From positions 124,001-188,000 of the forward strand of contig NZ_NPJI01000029.1 of the NCBI RefSeq assembly GCF_002251435.1: DNA of 64,000 nt, given 5' to 3'. The notes under the pieces are model-generated. The model did no database searches. It saw only the letters and a program-made list of their open reading frames with translations, and was not told the DNA's origin. The stretch is from Prevotella sp. P2-180. Lineage in GTDB: Bacteria > Bacteroidota > Bacteroidia > Bacteroidales > Bacteroidaceae. Made by a program: the position numbers and the translations under genes. Of this stretch, positions 8,660-16,860 are shown in pieces (positions within the stretch are counted from its first letter, which is position 1; the number at the start of each line of letters is the position of its first letter).

Positions 8660-9856
8660 TTATCTCTCATTCGGATGTATGCCATAATAAACTCTCAGCG
8701 GAGTGCTCGACACCTTGATAAAGCCCTTTGCCTCATCTGCTGTCCATCCTGTCTGTGTCTCGCCATATTCGCCAAGCTTCGACTTAGTGAGGTCGTTGTC
8801 GGAGTCGATGCCCACTGTCTCGAAACCGTAGGGACGGAGCTTGAGTATTGCCGTTCCTGTCACGTTGCGCTGCGAAGAAGTCAGCATTGCCTCGATGTCC
8901 GGCATCACCGGCTCAAGATACTGGCTCTCGTGGAGGAACATGCCGTACCAGTTGGCAACCTGGTCCTTCCAATACTGCTGCCACTTGCTCAGAGTAGACT
9001 TCTCTAACAGACGATGGGCTTCGATGATAAGCTTCGGAGCGGCTGCCTCAAACCCTACACGCCCCTTGATACCAATGATGGTGTCGCCCACGTTAGCGTC
9101 GCGGCCGATGGCGTAAGAAGCACCAATCTCCTCAATTTTCTGAATGGCGGCAACCTTGTCGTCGAATGTTTCGTCGTTGACTGCCACTATCTCGCCCTTG
9201 TCGAATGTGATTTTCAGTACAGCCTCTTGTTCCTTGGCGGTGACATGCTTTAGATAAGCCTCCTCGGGCAGACCTTGTGTTGGGTCGAGCAGTTCGCCAC
9301 CGCAGATACTTGTGCCCCAAATGCCTACGTTGTATGAGTACTTCAGCTTGGTGAAGTCGGCGAAGAAGCCATGGTCGTTGAGGTAGTCAACCTCTTCCTT
9401 GCGGGTCAGTTTGTGGTCGCGTGTAAGTGTGATTATCTCCACTCCCGGAGCCATGACGAGGAAAGTCATGTCGAAACGTATCTGGTCGTTGCCGGCACCG
9501 GTAGAACCGTGTGCTATGGCATCGGCTCCAATCTCCTTGGCGTAGCGTGCAATAGCGATGGCTTGGAAGATGCGTTCTGACGACACAGAGATAGGATAGC
9601 AGTTGTTTCGAAGGACGTTGCCGAAAATCATGTATTTCAGCGACTTTTCGTAATACTCGTGAGTGACGTCGAGTGTCACATACTGTACTGCGCCGAGCTT
9701 ATAGGCGTTTTCCTCGTTCTTCTCCAACTGTTCTGCGCTGAATCCACCAGTGTTGGCGCAAGCTGCATAAACGTCATAACCTTCCTCCTTCAGTTTCATT
9801 ACTGTGTAGGAGGTATCCAATCCGCCAGAAAAGGCTACTACTACTTTCTTATTCAT
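8660..9856 (-). CDS. argG: Argininosuccinate synthase
   Basis: 398 residues. It joins citrulline and aspartate with ATP to give argininosuccinate. The PP-loop is SGGLDTS (10-16) near the N-terminus, and later blocks include AHGSTGAGNDQIRFD. It follows the GNAT gene by 49 bp, with an AT-rich gap. No argH is seen in this window, so the lyase must be encoded elsewhere. Assignment is secure. Confidence 0.96.
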   Translation of the reverse strand: MNKKVVVAFSGGLDTSYTVMKLKEEGYDVYAACANTGGFSAEQLEKNEENAYKLGAVQYVTLDVTHEYYEKSLKYMIFGNVLRNNCYPISVSSERIFQAIAIARYAKEIGADAIAHGSTGAGNDQIRFDMTFLVMAPGVEIITLTRDHKLTRKEEVDYLNDHGFFADFTKLKYSYNVGIWGTSICGGELLDPTQGLPEEAYLKHVTAKEQEAVLKITFDKGEIVAVNDETFDDKVAAIQKIEEIGASYAIGRDANVGDTIIGIKGRVGFEAAAPKLIIEAHRLLEKSTLSKWQQYWKDQVANWYGMFLHESQYLEPVMPDIEAMLTSSQRNVTGTAILKLRPYGFETVGIDSDNDLTKSKLGEYGETQTGWTADEAKGFIKVSSTPLRVYYGIHPNER

Positions 9857-9905
9857 GTTTTATATAAATATTATATTTAAATTTCGAATTAGTTTTGCCA
9901 AACGA

Positions 9906-10496
9906 TTATTTTTCCAATTCTCGTATACGGTCCAGCACATCCTGTGGGATTTTTGCTGGCAGATGCTCTTCAGGGTCGTAGAGCATGGCAGTGCAGATGC
10001 AGTATTTGCGATCGGTGCGGTGCAGCACATCGACATTGATGCAACCCTCGCATCCACGCCAGAAAGCCTCGTCATCTGTAAGATCAGCGAAGGTGACAGG
10101 TTGATAGCCCAATTGAGTGTTCATGGTCATTACGGCCGCTCCGCTGGTGAGAGAGAAAATTTTGGCATGTGGCCATCTTGTTCTTGCCAGAGTGAACGTC
10201 ATGTCCTTGATTTTCTTAGCAATGCCAAGATGACGATAGTTTGGATGTACAATGAGTCCCGAGGTGGTGACATATTGTTTGTTGCCCCACGTCTCGATAT
10301 AGCTAAATCCGGCGAAGTTCTCGCCTTCAAGTGCAATCACAGCCTTTGCCTCTTTCATCTTTGTGGCAAGGTATTCATGAGTTCGCTTTGCGATACCGGT
10401 GCCTCGCACTTTTGCGGCATCGGCGATGGTCTGTAAGATGGTGTCGACATATTTCTCATGTGAAGGGTCGGCTACCAAAATTCTAATTTCTTCCAC
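9906..10496 (-). CDS. GNAT acyltransferase, candidate N-acylglutamate synthase
   Basis: 196 residues with a GNAT fold; the acyl-CoA pyrophosphate loop is HPNYRHLGIAKK (84-95). Lying directly after argR and before argG, it is a good candidate for the missing first step of arginine synthesis, acylation of glutamate. In Bacteroides thetaiotaomicron a GNAT gene in this pathway has been proposed to make N-succinylglutamate; I recall this from genetic work and cannot check identity here. The C-terminal part has four cysteines (149, 152, 166, 168) as CEGC and CIC, which could bind a metal. The start is GTG at 10496; no ATG is near. Confidence 0.8.
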   Translation of the reverse strand: MEEIRILVADPSHEKYVDTILQTIADAAKVRGTGIAKRTHEYLATKMKEAKAVIALEGENFAGFSYIETWGNKQYVTTSGLIVHPNYRHLGIAKKIKDMTFTLARTRWPHAKIFSLTSGAAVMTMNTQLGYQPVTFADLTDDEAFWRGCEGCINVDVLHRTDRKYCICTAMLYDPEEHLPAKIPQDVLDRIRELEK

Positions 10497-10569
10497 TTTT
10501 ATATATTATATATTTAAGTTTCGCATGTGCTTAACTTCCCTTACTTGTGATCGAAAGTCACCTCTCTAC

Positions 10570-11046
10570 TTACACCATATTCGGCACCACCTTGCTCAAT
10601 GCAGCCACCACGTCGTGTTCGGAGGAATTTTCCGTACATACTATAAGAATGGTGTCGTCGCCCGCTATTGTACCTAAGATATATGGTATGTTGCTGGCAT
10701 CGATGTTATAAGCAATGCTGCTTGCGTATCCAGGTCGTGTTTTTATCACACCAATATTTCCTGAGAAATTGATAGATAAGAATCCCGGAACCTGCATCAT
10801 CTCTTTCACTTGTGCAGGGCTGCTCACCCTTTTATACATTGCCACGTTTGGCAACACATAGACATAGTTTCCGCCCATGCTTGCCGCCTTGGCGACCTTC
10901 AGCTGCTTAAGGTCGCGGCTAAGAGTAGCCTGTGTGAGTTTGAATCCCTCTTCCTGCAAAGCAGCTAGAAGCTCTTCCTGACTTCCCATTTCCCTGCTTG
11001 AAATTATCATTCTCAAGGTTTCAAGCCTGTCCTTCTTTATCCTCAT
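10570..11046 (-). CDS. argR: Arginine repressor
   Basis: 158 residues. The N-terminal winged helix ends in the recognition helix TQATLSRDLKQL, and the C-terminal hexamer and arginine-binding domain has GTIAGDDTILIV. The start used is the ATG at 11046, which gives normal family length; a TTG 30 nt upstream would lie inside the promoter. ArgR binds palindromic ARG boxes when arginine is plentiful. Such a palindrome lies within its own promoter, so it most likely represses itself and the genes after it. The next gene, GNAT, begins 73 bp downstream. Confidence 0.95.
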   Translation of the reverse strand: MRIKKDRLETLRMIISSREMGSQEELLAALQEEGFKLTQATLSRDLKQLKVAKAASMGGNYVYVLPNVAMYKRVSSPAQVKEMMQVPGFLSINFSGNIGVIKTRPGYASSIAYNIDASNIPYILGTIAGDDTILIVCTENSSEHDVVAALSKVVPNMV

Positions 11047-11073
11047 TATTGAATGTTTATACAAATTTGAGCG

Positions 11074-11105
11074 CAAAGGTATACATATTTATGCAAAACG
11101 CCAAA
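11074..11105 (-). promoter_or_regulatory. Promoter of argR operon
   Basis: On the minus strand TTTG (11105-11102) and TACCTTTG (11081-11074) are separated by exactly 20 bp. This matches the Bacteroidota sigma-ABfr consensus TTTG-N19-21-TAnnTTTG. The start of transcription would be about 11067, leaving a leader of about 20 nt before the argR ATG. Confidence 0.8.
11082..11095. promoter_or_regulatory. Candidate ARG box (ArgR operator)
   Basis: A 14-bp palindrome, TGCATAAATATGTA on the minus strand, fills most of the spacer between the two promoter elements of argR. It is close to the general ARG box pattern TGAATAAAAATTCA in being an AT-rich dyad with TG/CA ends. Bound ArgR would block polymerase directly. 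Resemblance is by eye; the species-specific box is not known to me. Confidence 0.6.
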
Positions 11106-11163
11106 TAAAATTCCACTTTTTTTTGTTTTAACCATAAAAAATAGCCATTTACTATCAAAAGGT

Positions 11164-11215
11164 GGAAAAATCAATTAAAGCATGACAGTCTATTATAAAA
11201 AGTAGACTGTCATGC
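11164..11215 (-). terminator. Rho-independent terminator after yqeY
   Basis: A perfect 13-bp stem (11203-11215 with 11180-11192, loop 10 nt) lies 41 bp after the yqeY stop. On the minus strand it is followed by TTTAATTGATTTTT. It separates the dcw/yqeY transcript from the arginine operon. The upstream arm GCATGACAGTCTA is repeated exactly in inverse. Confidence 0.75.
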
Positions 11216-11256
11216 CCTAAATAGTTATTATGAAAAATGTGGTTTATTTTAGGTGT

Positions 11257-11703
11257 TTAAACCAACAATTTTTTCACGATTTCCGATATTGTCTTTCCGT
11301 CTGCTTTACCGGCGAGCTGCTTGCTTGCAATACCCATCACCTTTCCCATCTCTTTGATAGAAGAGGCTCCGGTTTGTGAAATAATGTCTTTTACTGCATT
11401 TTCAATTTCTTCGGAGCTCATGGGCTTTGGAAGGTAGCTCTCTATGACGGCAACCTGTGCCAGTTCTGCCTCGGCAAGGTCTTCTCTGTTTTGTCCTTTG
11501 TAAAGGGCAGCAGAGTCGTTACCTTGTTTTGCCAGTTTCTGAAGTATTTTCAATGCGGCTGCATCGTCGAGAGTGTCGTTGGCCCCTGGAGCCGTTTTAG
11601 CTTCGATAAACACTTTTTTTATGTTGCGAAGTGCTTCAAGACGCACTTTGTCTTTTGCCTTCATGGCAGCAACTATGTCTTTGCTTACTTGATCGAATAA
11701 CAT
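11257..11703 (-). CDS. GatB/YqeY domain protein
   Basis: 148 residues, the whole length of the YqeY family. It shares its helical domain with the tail of GatB, the amidotransferase subunit that binds tRNA; YqeY itself has no settled function. Visible family features are the DIVAAMKAKDKVRLEALRNIK opening region and KEMGKVMGIASKQLAGKADG near the C-terminus. It follows ftsZ by 97 bp and ends before a strong terminator, a position common in Bacteroidales, so it is probably the last gene of the dcw transcript. Confidence 0.92.
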   Translation of the reverse strand: MLFDQVSKDIVAAMKAKDKVRLEALRNIKKVFIEAKTAPGANDTLDDAAALKILQKLAKQGNDSAALYKGQNREDLAEAELAQVAVIESYLPKPMSSEEIENAVKDIISQTGASSIKEMGKVMGIASKQLAGKADGKTISEIVKKLLV

Positions 11704-11800
11704 GTTCTATATTTTTTTATTGAAATTTGTAACTTGCTCAAGTTTGTGTGGAGTGTAAAACTCCAATGAGTTCCGTTGAACTATACAATGATTCCTTTTT

Positions 11801-13129
11801 TTATAAAAACTTTATGGTTCCTGGAGTGGAGTCTTTGGCTTCCTCAACCACTGGTTCTGGCTTTATGACCTGAATGTTTGACAAACTGTTGATGCTTTCC
11901 AGTATCTCTTTTGTCCTCTTATAGGTAGGAGTGTCTTCAACCTTGGCAATGACATTGTCGTTGTCGAGGTCTTCAGGATGGAAGAGGTAGATGTGTGGTC
12001 TACGCTTATATTTCTTGTTGTTGCCTTCTGTGCCATAATATTGGTTTCGTCGTTCTTGACGCTCGGCAGCCCTTTCCTGTTCCTCCGCAATGCGGTTAGC
12101 CTCTTCCTGAGTGTGGCGCTTGATATGCCCGTGCATTCCGTCCACGTTTTCTATGCCGAATCCTGTGGCGAGAATGGTGACCTTCACCTTTTTACCTAAT
12201 TCCGGGTCTGTAGCGATACCCCATTTTATCTCGAAGTCGCCAAACTTCGCCATGAAGTCGTTGACATCGTTCATCTCCTCCATGAGCAGTCCGTCCTTGC
12301 TGTCCTTGTTGCCGCAGAAGGAGATGTTGAGAAGAATCTTTTTCGACTTAAACACATTGTTGTCGTTGAGCAACGGCGAGTTAAGGGCGTCGTCGATAGC
12401 CTTCTTTACACGTCCTTCCCCTTCACCGTATCCAGTAGACATGATTGCTACACCACCATCCTTGAGAACGGTTTTCACGTCGTTGAAGTCGAGGTTGATG
12501 AGTCCATGAACCGTAATGATTTCAGCTATACTTTTTGCTGCTATGCTCAGTGTGTCGTCAGCCTTTCCGAATGCGTCGAGCACAGTGAGCTCTGGATAGA
12601 TCTCACGCAAACGCTCGTTGTTGATGACGAGCAAAGCATCTACATTTTTCGACATTTGTTCAACACCATCGAGAGCCTGGTCTATTTTTCTGTCGCCCTC
12701 GAAACGGAATGGAATTGTCACGATGCCCACGGTGAGAATGTCCATTTCCTTCGACACCCTTGCTATGACCGGAGCAGCGCCAGTGCCAGTACCACCTCCC
12801 ATACCAGCCGTAATGAATGTCATTCGCGTTCCGTCGTTAAGCATTTTCCTGATGTCGTCGATACTTTCCTCAGCAGCCACTCTTGCACGTTCAGGCTTAT
12901 TACCTGCTCCAAGACCCTCTTTGCCAAGCTGCAAGTGAACAGGCACAGGCGAGTCGTTAAGAGCTTGCGCGTCTGTGTTGCACAACACGAATGTCACGTC
13001 GTGGATTCCCTCTCGGTACATGTGGTTAACGGCGTTTCCACCACCTCCACCGACGCCGATGACCTTAATGATGCTATGTTCTTTCTCTGGTGACCCAAAG
13101 TCGACCAATGGTATATTGTTGTCTGCCAT
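11801..13129 (-). CDS. ftsZ: Cell division GTPase FtsZ
   Basis: 442 residues, the tubulin-like protein that polymerises into the division ring. The GTP signature GGGTGTG is at 111-117, with the T1-type loop GVGGGGGNAVNHM near residue 25-37. Residues 1 to about 330 form the GTPase; from about 335 there is a charged region (EEQERAAERQERR) and an extended tail ending in PGTIKFL. The tail does not show the usual FtsA-binding end peptide (D-P-x-F-L-R-R type), so its partner contacts may differ. Start is the ATG at 13129, 72 bp after ftsA. Confidence 0.96.
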   Translation of the reverse strand: MADNNIPLVDFGSPEKEHSIIKVIGVGGGGGNAVNHMYREGIHDVTFVLCNTDAQALNDSPVPVHLQLGKEGLGAGNKPERARVAAEESIDDIRKMLNDGTRMTFITAGMGGGTGTGAAPVIARVSKEMDILTVGIVTIPFRFEGDRKIDQALDGVEQMSKNVDALLVINNERLREIYPELTVLDAFGKADDTLSIAAKSIAEIITVHGLINLDFNDVKTVLKDGGVAIMSTGYGEGEGRVKKAIDDALNSPLLNDNNVFKSKKILLNISFCGNKDSKDGLLMEEMNDVNDFMAKFGDFEIKWGIATDPELGKKVKVTILATGFGIENVDGMHGHIKRHTQEEANRIAEEQERAAERQERRNQYYGTEGNNKKYKRRPHIYLFHPEDLDNDNVIAKVEDTPTYKRTKEILESINSLSNIQVIKPEPVVEEAKDSTPGTIKFL

Positions 13130-13201
13130 CTTAATTTTCTTAATGTTTATAAAGTTCTAAAACTGTTGCTCATCTGTCCTCTGAGTATGTTGAGTTTTGG
13201 T

Positions 13202-14671
13202 TTATTCATCGGTAGTGATTTCCTTCACCACCTTTTTAAGCCATCTCATACCCTTGTTTAGAGGGCTGTTGAGTTTTCTCTCTTCTTCTCTTTTCTTTTT
13301 CTCCTCTTCTTCGATACGTTTTCTTTCAAGTTCTTCCTCTTCTTTCCTTCGTTCCTCTTCCTCGCGTTTTCTTTGCGCTTCCTCTTCAGCCTTCCGCTTC
13401 TCAGCTTCGGTAGGAACCACTCCTGGGCGTTTGGCGGTATCAGCGCGCTGTCCGAGAGCTATAGGGCCGTTGAGCGAGGCAGTATTGTTGCTGTCGAAGA
13501 GGTTTGTAGGGTCTACTTCCACTCCAGCGCAATTCTGGTCTCCTTTTATGAGTAGACCCAATATTGTGTTCATCATTCCGTTTTTTGCATTGATGTCTGC
13601 ATTATTGGACTTAACGGTGTGGTTGACGAATTTAGCCACACGAATTTTGTCGAGATGCGTATAGTTGTAGAAAGCTTTTTCTATGTTTTTGAAATTTGAG
13701 CCTCCACCAGTGAGTATGATACCTCCGAGGAGTAGCTTTTCGTAGTAGTCAGAAGGTATCTGGTTCCACACGTTTTCTATTATTTCTTCCAGCCTTCCTT
13801 CTACTATTTCGATAAACTTCCTGCTGTCTACGCTTCGGTCAGCATCAATAGGCAGTTTGAGATTGTTGTCGATGTCAGCGTTGTCGGTATATGCGCAACC
13901 ATATTTCAGTTTCATCTTCTCCGCGTCGCTTTCCTCAATCTGCAGGGAAGCGATATCCTTTGTGATGTTTCGGCTTCCGAGTGGAATGACGGCGAGATGG
14001 CGCAGTACATTCTTGTTGTAGACACTCACTGTGGTGGTGTCGGCACCGATATCGACGAGAGCACATCCCGACCTTTTTTCAGTTTCAGTAAGCACACTGT
14101 CGGCTAATGCGATAGGTGAGATAAACATTTGTGCGACATTCACTCCAGCATTTTCAAAACACTTGTTGAGGTTCTTGTAGAAGGTGTATCTCTGGAGAAT
14201 ATTCAAGAAATTACCCTCCAGTCTTGAGCATTGTATACCTACGGGGTCGCTCTGATATTGTGAGTCAATCTTATACTCCTGTATGGCCACATCAAGGATT
14301 TCCTGATCAGGATACTTCACCATGTTGTTGGCATCCATAAGGTCGATGACCATTTGTTCTGTAACCTTAGTGTCAACAGGCAGGTCTTTTGTAATTACAT
14401 TTCTTACACTTCTTATAGATTGCCCACCAACACCAACATAGACCTTTGTGATCTCTGTCTTGAGTTGATTAGTCAGCTTCTTGACTATATTCGATATGCA
14501 AAGAGCCGTTTTGTCGATATTATAGGCGACTCCCTTACGAATGAACGATGACGACTCCTCCTTAACCACGGCCAGCACATTGATGCTTCCGTCGAGGTTC
14601 TTCTGTCCTGCGATGCCTGTCACCTTAGATGAACCAAGCTCGATTGCTACAATAAATTCCTTTGTTGCCAT
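13202..14671 (-). CDS. ftsA: Cell division actin-like protein FtsA with charged helical linker
   Basis: 489 residues, longer than the usual 420. Residues 1 to about 395 are the actin-like ATPase that ties FtsZ to the membrane (ELGSSKVTGIAG at the start, DIGADTTTVSVY mid-protein, LTGGGSNFKN). From about 420 to 465 there is an almost unbroken run of Glu, Lys and Arg with regular spacing, then an amphipathic end, KGMRWLKKVVKEI, expected to lie on the membrane. The charged stretch could be a stable single alpha helix acting as a spacer. It starts 2 bp after ftsQ. Confidence 0.95.
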   Translation of the reverse strand: MATKEFIVAIELGSSKVTGIAGQKNLDGSINVLAVVKEESSSFIRKGVAYNIDKTALCISNIVKKLTNQLKTEITKVYVGVGGQSIRSVRNVITKDLPVDTKVTEQMVIDLMDANNMVKYPDQEILDVAIQEYKIDSQYQSDPVGIQCSRLEGNFLNILQRYTFYKNLNKCFENAGVNVAQMFISPIALADSVLTETEKRSGCALVDIGADTTTVSVYNKNVLRHLAVIPLGSRNITKDIASLQIEESDAEKMKLKYGCAYTDNADIDNNLKLPIDADRSVDSRKFIEIVEGRLEEIIENVWNQIPSDYYEKLLLGGIILTGGGSNFKNIEKAFYNYTHLDKIRVAKFVNHTVKSNNADINAKNGMMNTILGLLIKGDQNCAGVEVDPTNLFDSNNTASLNGPIALGQRADTAKRPGVVPTEAEKRKAEEEAQRKREEEERRKEEEELERKRIEEEEKKKREEERKLNSPLNKGMRWLKKVVKEITTDE

Positions 14672-14673
14672 CT

Positions 14674-15432
14674 TTATATTGTACTATTGTTATGTTGTTT
14701 TTTCTTGCAAATTATCTGGTTGTCGAATGCGATGTTTATATAAGAATACTTATTCCACCCTGCCTGACTCAATCCGTACTTATAGAATTTCATCAGTCTG
14801 TTGAGCTTGGCTCCTACGTCAACAGGTTCTCCGAGATATACGATGTGGTCGCCAACCCTTGGTACCATTTCTAAAGTTCCGTCGGGCAAGACATTTATCT
14901 GTACCACTTGATTTTGCCAGAACTTGTCAGAGAGTATGGTGTTTCCCACCTTTGTCAGCACTTTCTGTGCATACTGTCTGCTGATGTTGCCTGTAGCGAC
15001 CACGATATTGGTACAGTACTTCACGTTAGGCATAATGCCTCCGTTGTTGTCGATGTAATAGTCGTCGCCGTTGTTTGCCTTTATCCTGATTATTGGCATC
15101 CTCTGAGTCAGTTTGATGCAGATATGTCCGCTTTGGGTCTTATAGCACTGTGCCTCATTAACGAACGGGCTTTTGACGAGAGTCTCTTCAATTTCCCTTA
15201 TGTCGACCGTATTCATAGGTTTAGCCAGAGGGTAGAGATGATTTCTCTCCAGTATGCCTTTTATCTCATCAACGTTCAGGAATCCGTCGACCACGCCATC
15301 CGTTATGTCAATCTTCACTTTATTGCATATGGCATTTGCCCCTTCAGGCTTGTTGAAGGATGTAACGGCAAAAAGCAGGTAAACTGCCAAGATGACATCG
15401 AGTACGATAATGACGATTTTCTTCCAATTCAT
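14674..15432 (-). CDS. ftsQ: Cell division protein FtsQ
   Basis: 252 residues. A short cytoplasmic start, one transmembrane helix at about 5-24 (IVIIVLDVILAVYLLFAV), then a periplasmic POTRA-like region with VDIREIEETLVKSPFVNEAQ, and a beta region after it. FtsQ joins the cytoplasmic and periplasmic parts of the divisome. The sequence is weakly conserved, and the call rests on size, layout and position between murC and ftsA. Confidence 0.88.
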   Translation of the reverse strand: MNWKKIVIIVLDVILAVYLLFAVTSFNKPEGANAICNKVKIDITDGVVDGFLNVDEIKGILERNHLYPLAKPMNTVDIREIEETLVKSPFVNEAQCYKTQSGHICIKLTQRMPIIRIKANNGDDYYIDNNGGIMPNVKYCTNIVVATGNISRQYAQKVLTKVGNTILSDKFWQNQVVQINVLPDGTLEMVPRVGDHIVYLGEPVDVGAKLNRLMKFYKYGLSQAGWNKYSYINIAFDNQIICKKKQHNNSTI

Positions 15433-15465
15433 TGATGCTGATTCGTTTCCACCATTCAGGGGATG

Positions 15466-16842
15466 TTATATATTCTTTTTCAGTATATTCTCTATCTCAG
15501 GCACATAGTTGTCGAGGTCTCCTGCCCCAAGGACAATAAGCACTTGGAAATCTTTGGACTTCACAAAGTCAAGCACCTCTTCTTTTTTGATCATCTTCTT
15601 TTCCACCCCTTCGCGCAAGTTGTCGTAGATGAGCTTGGAGGTTACTCCCTCAATAGGCTTTTCTCGAGCAGGATAGATGTCGCAAAGCACCACCTCATCG
15701 AGCAGACTGAGACTGCTTGCGAAATCCTTGTAGAAGTCTCGAGTGCGAGTGTACAAGTGTGGTTGGAATATTGCAGTTATCTTTTTATCGCGATATAGTT
15801 CCCTTATGCTTCTTGCGCTTTGGAAAATTTCTTGGGGATGATGTGCATAATCGCTAAGGAACACCAGCTTGTCTGTCTTTATCTTAAAGTCAAACCTTCG
15901 TTCCACGCCGCTATAAGTCTCCATTGCCTGTCGAAGTTCGTCGGCAGTACATCCTGCCAATTGTGCCATTGCCATTGCAGCCACACCATTTTCGATATTA
16001 ATAGGCACAGGTTGTCCTAATCTCACATTCTTCACATTTTCTATCGGAGAAACGAAGTCGAATGTTATCTCTCCGTTCTCGATGATGATGTTTTCGGCAT
16101 GGAAGTCACCTTCGTCAAGACTGTATTCATATCTTTCGACACCCTCCTGCAGTTCGTCCTTCATCTCCAGATTCTTGTGTATGATTAGTGCGCCTCCAGG
16201 TTGTATGAGAGAAGAATAGTGTCTGAAACTCTCTAGGTATGCCTCTTTTGTGCCATAGATGTCGAGATGGTCTGGGTCTGTGGCTGTAATGACGCTAATC
16301 CATGGTCTCAACCAATGGAAAGAGCGGTCAAATTCGTCTGCTTCTATCACCACATAGTCGCTTTTGCTAAGTATATAGTTGGTGCCGTAGTTCTTTGAGA
16401 TGCCACCAAGGAAGGCATTGCAGTCTACGTGGCTTTGGTGAAGAAGATGGGCGCACATGGTTGATGTTGTTGTCTTGCCATGTGTTCCTGCCACACACAG
16501 TCCCTTGTGGGCTCGTGTAAGTGTTCCGAGAACCTGTGCGCGTTTTTCTATCTCGAAATTGTTTTCTTGGAAGAAGCAAAGCTCTTTATGTTCTGCCGGT
16601 ATAGCTGGAGTATACACAACAAGACAAGACGTTTTGTCCTTACATCCATCAGGTATGAGGTCGATATTTTCCTCATAGTGGATGCTCATGCCTTCTTTCT
16701 CTAACTGTCTTGTCAGTGGTGTCGCTGTTTTGTCATATCCAGCCACAACCAGACCTTTTCCGAGGAAATATCTGGCAATGGCACTCATCCCGATGCCTCC
16801 AGCACCGATGAAGTAGACTGATTTTATATCTTTTAGTTCCAC
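15466..16842 (-). CDS. murC: UDP-N-acetylmuramate--L-alanine ligase
   Basis: 458 residues. It adds the first amino acid, L-alanine, to UDP-MurNAc in the cytoplasm. The N-terminal Rossmann motif is IGAGGIGMSAIA and the ATP loop is GTHGKTTTS (119-127); the central domain has EADEFDRSF and the C-terminal domain SDYAHHP. The start at 16842 is GTG. It follows murG by 18 bp. Confidence 0.96.
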   Translation of the reverse strand: MELKDIKSVYFIGAGGIGMSAIARYFLGKGLVVAGYDKTATPLTRQLEKEGMSIHYEENIDLIPDGCKDKTSCLVVYTPAIPAEHKELCFFQENNFEIEKRAQVLGTLTRAHKGLCVAGTHGKTTTSTMCAHLLHQSHVDCNAFLGGISKNYGTNYILSKSDYVVIEADEFDRSFHWLRPWISVITATDPDHLDIYGTKEAYLESFRHYSSLIQPGGALIIHKNLEMKDELQEGVERYEYSLDEGDFHAENIIIENGEITFDFVSPIENVKNVRLGQPVPINIENGVAAMAMAQLAGCTADELRQAMETYSGVERRFDFKIKTDKLVFLSDYAHHPQEIFQSARSIRELYRDKKITAIFQPHLYTRTRDFYKDFASSLSLLDEVVLCDIYPAREKPIEGVTSKLIYDNLREGVEKKMIKKEEVLDFVKSKDFQVLIVLGAGDLDNYVPEIENILKKNI

Positions 16843-16860
16843 GTTCGTAAATTGAATTAA

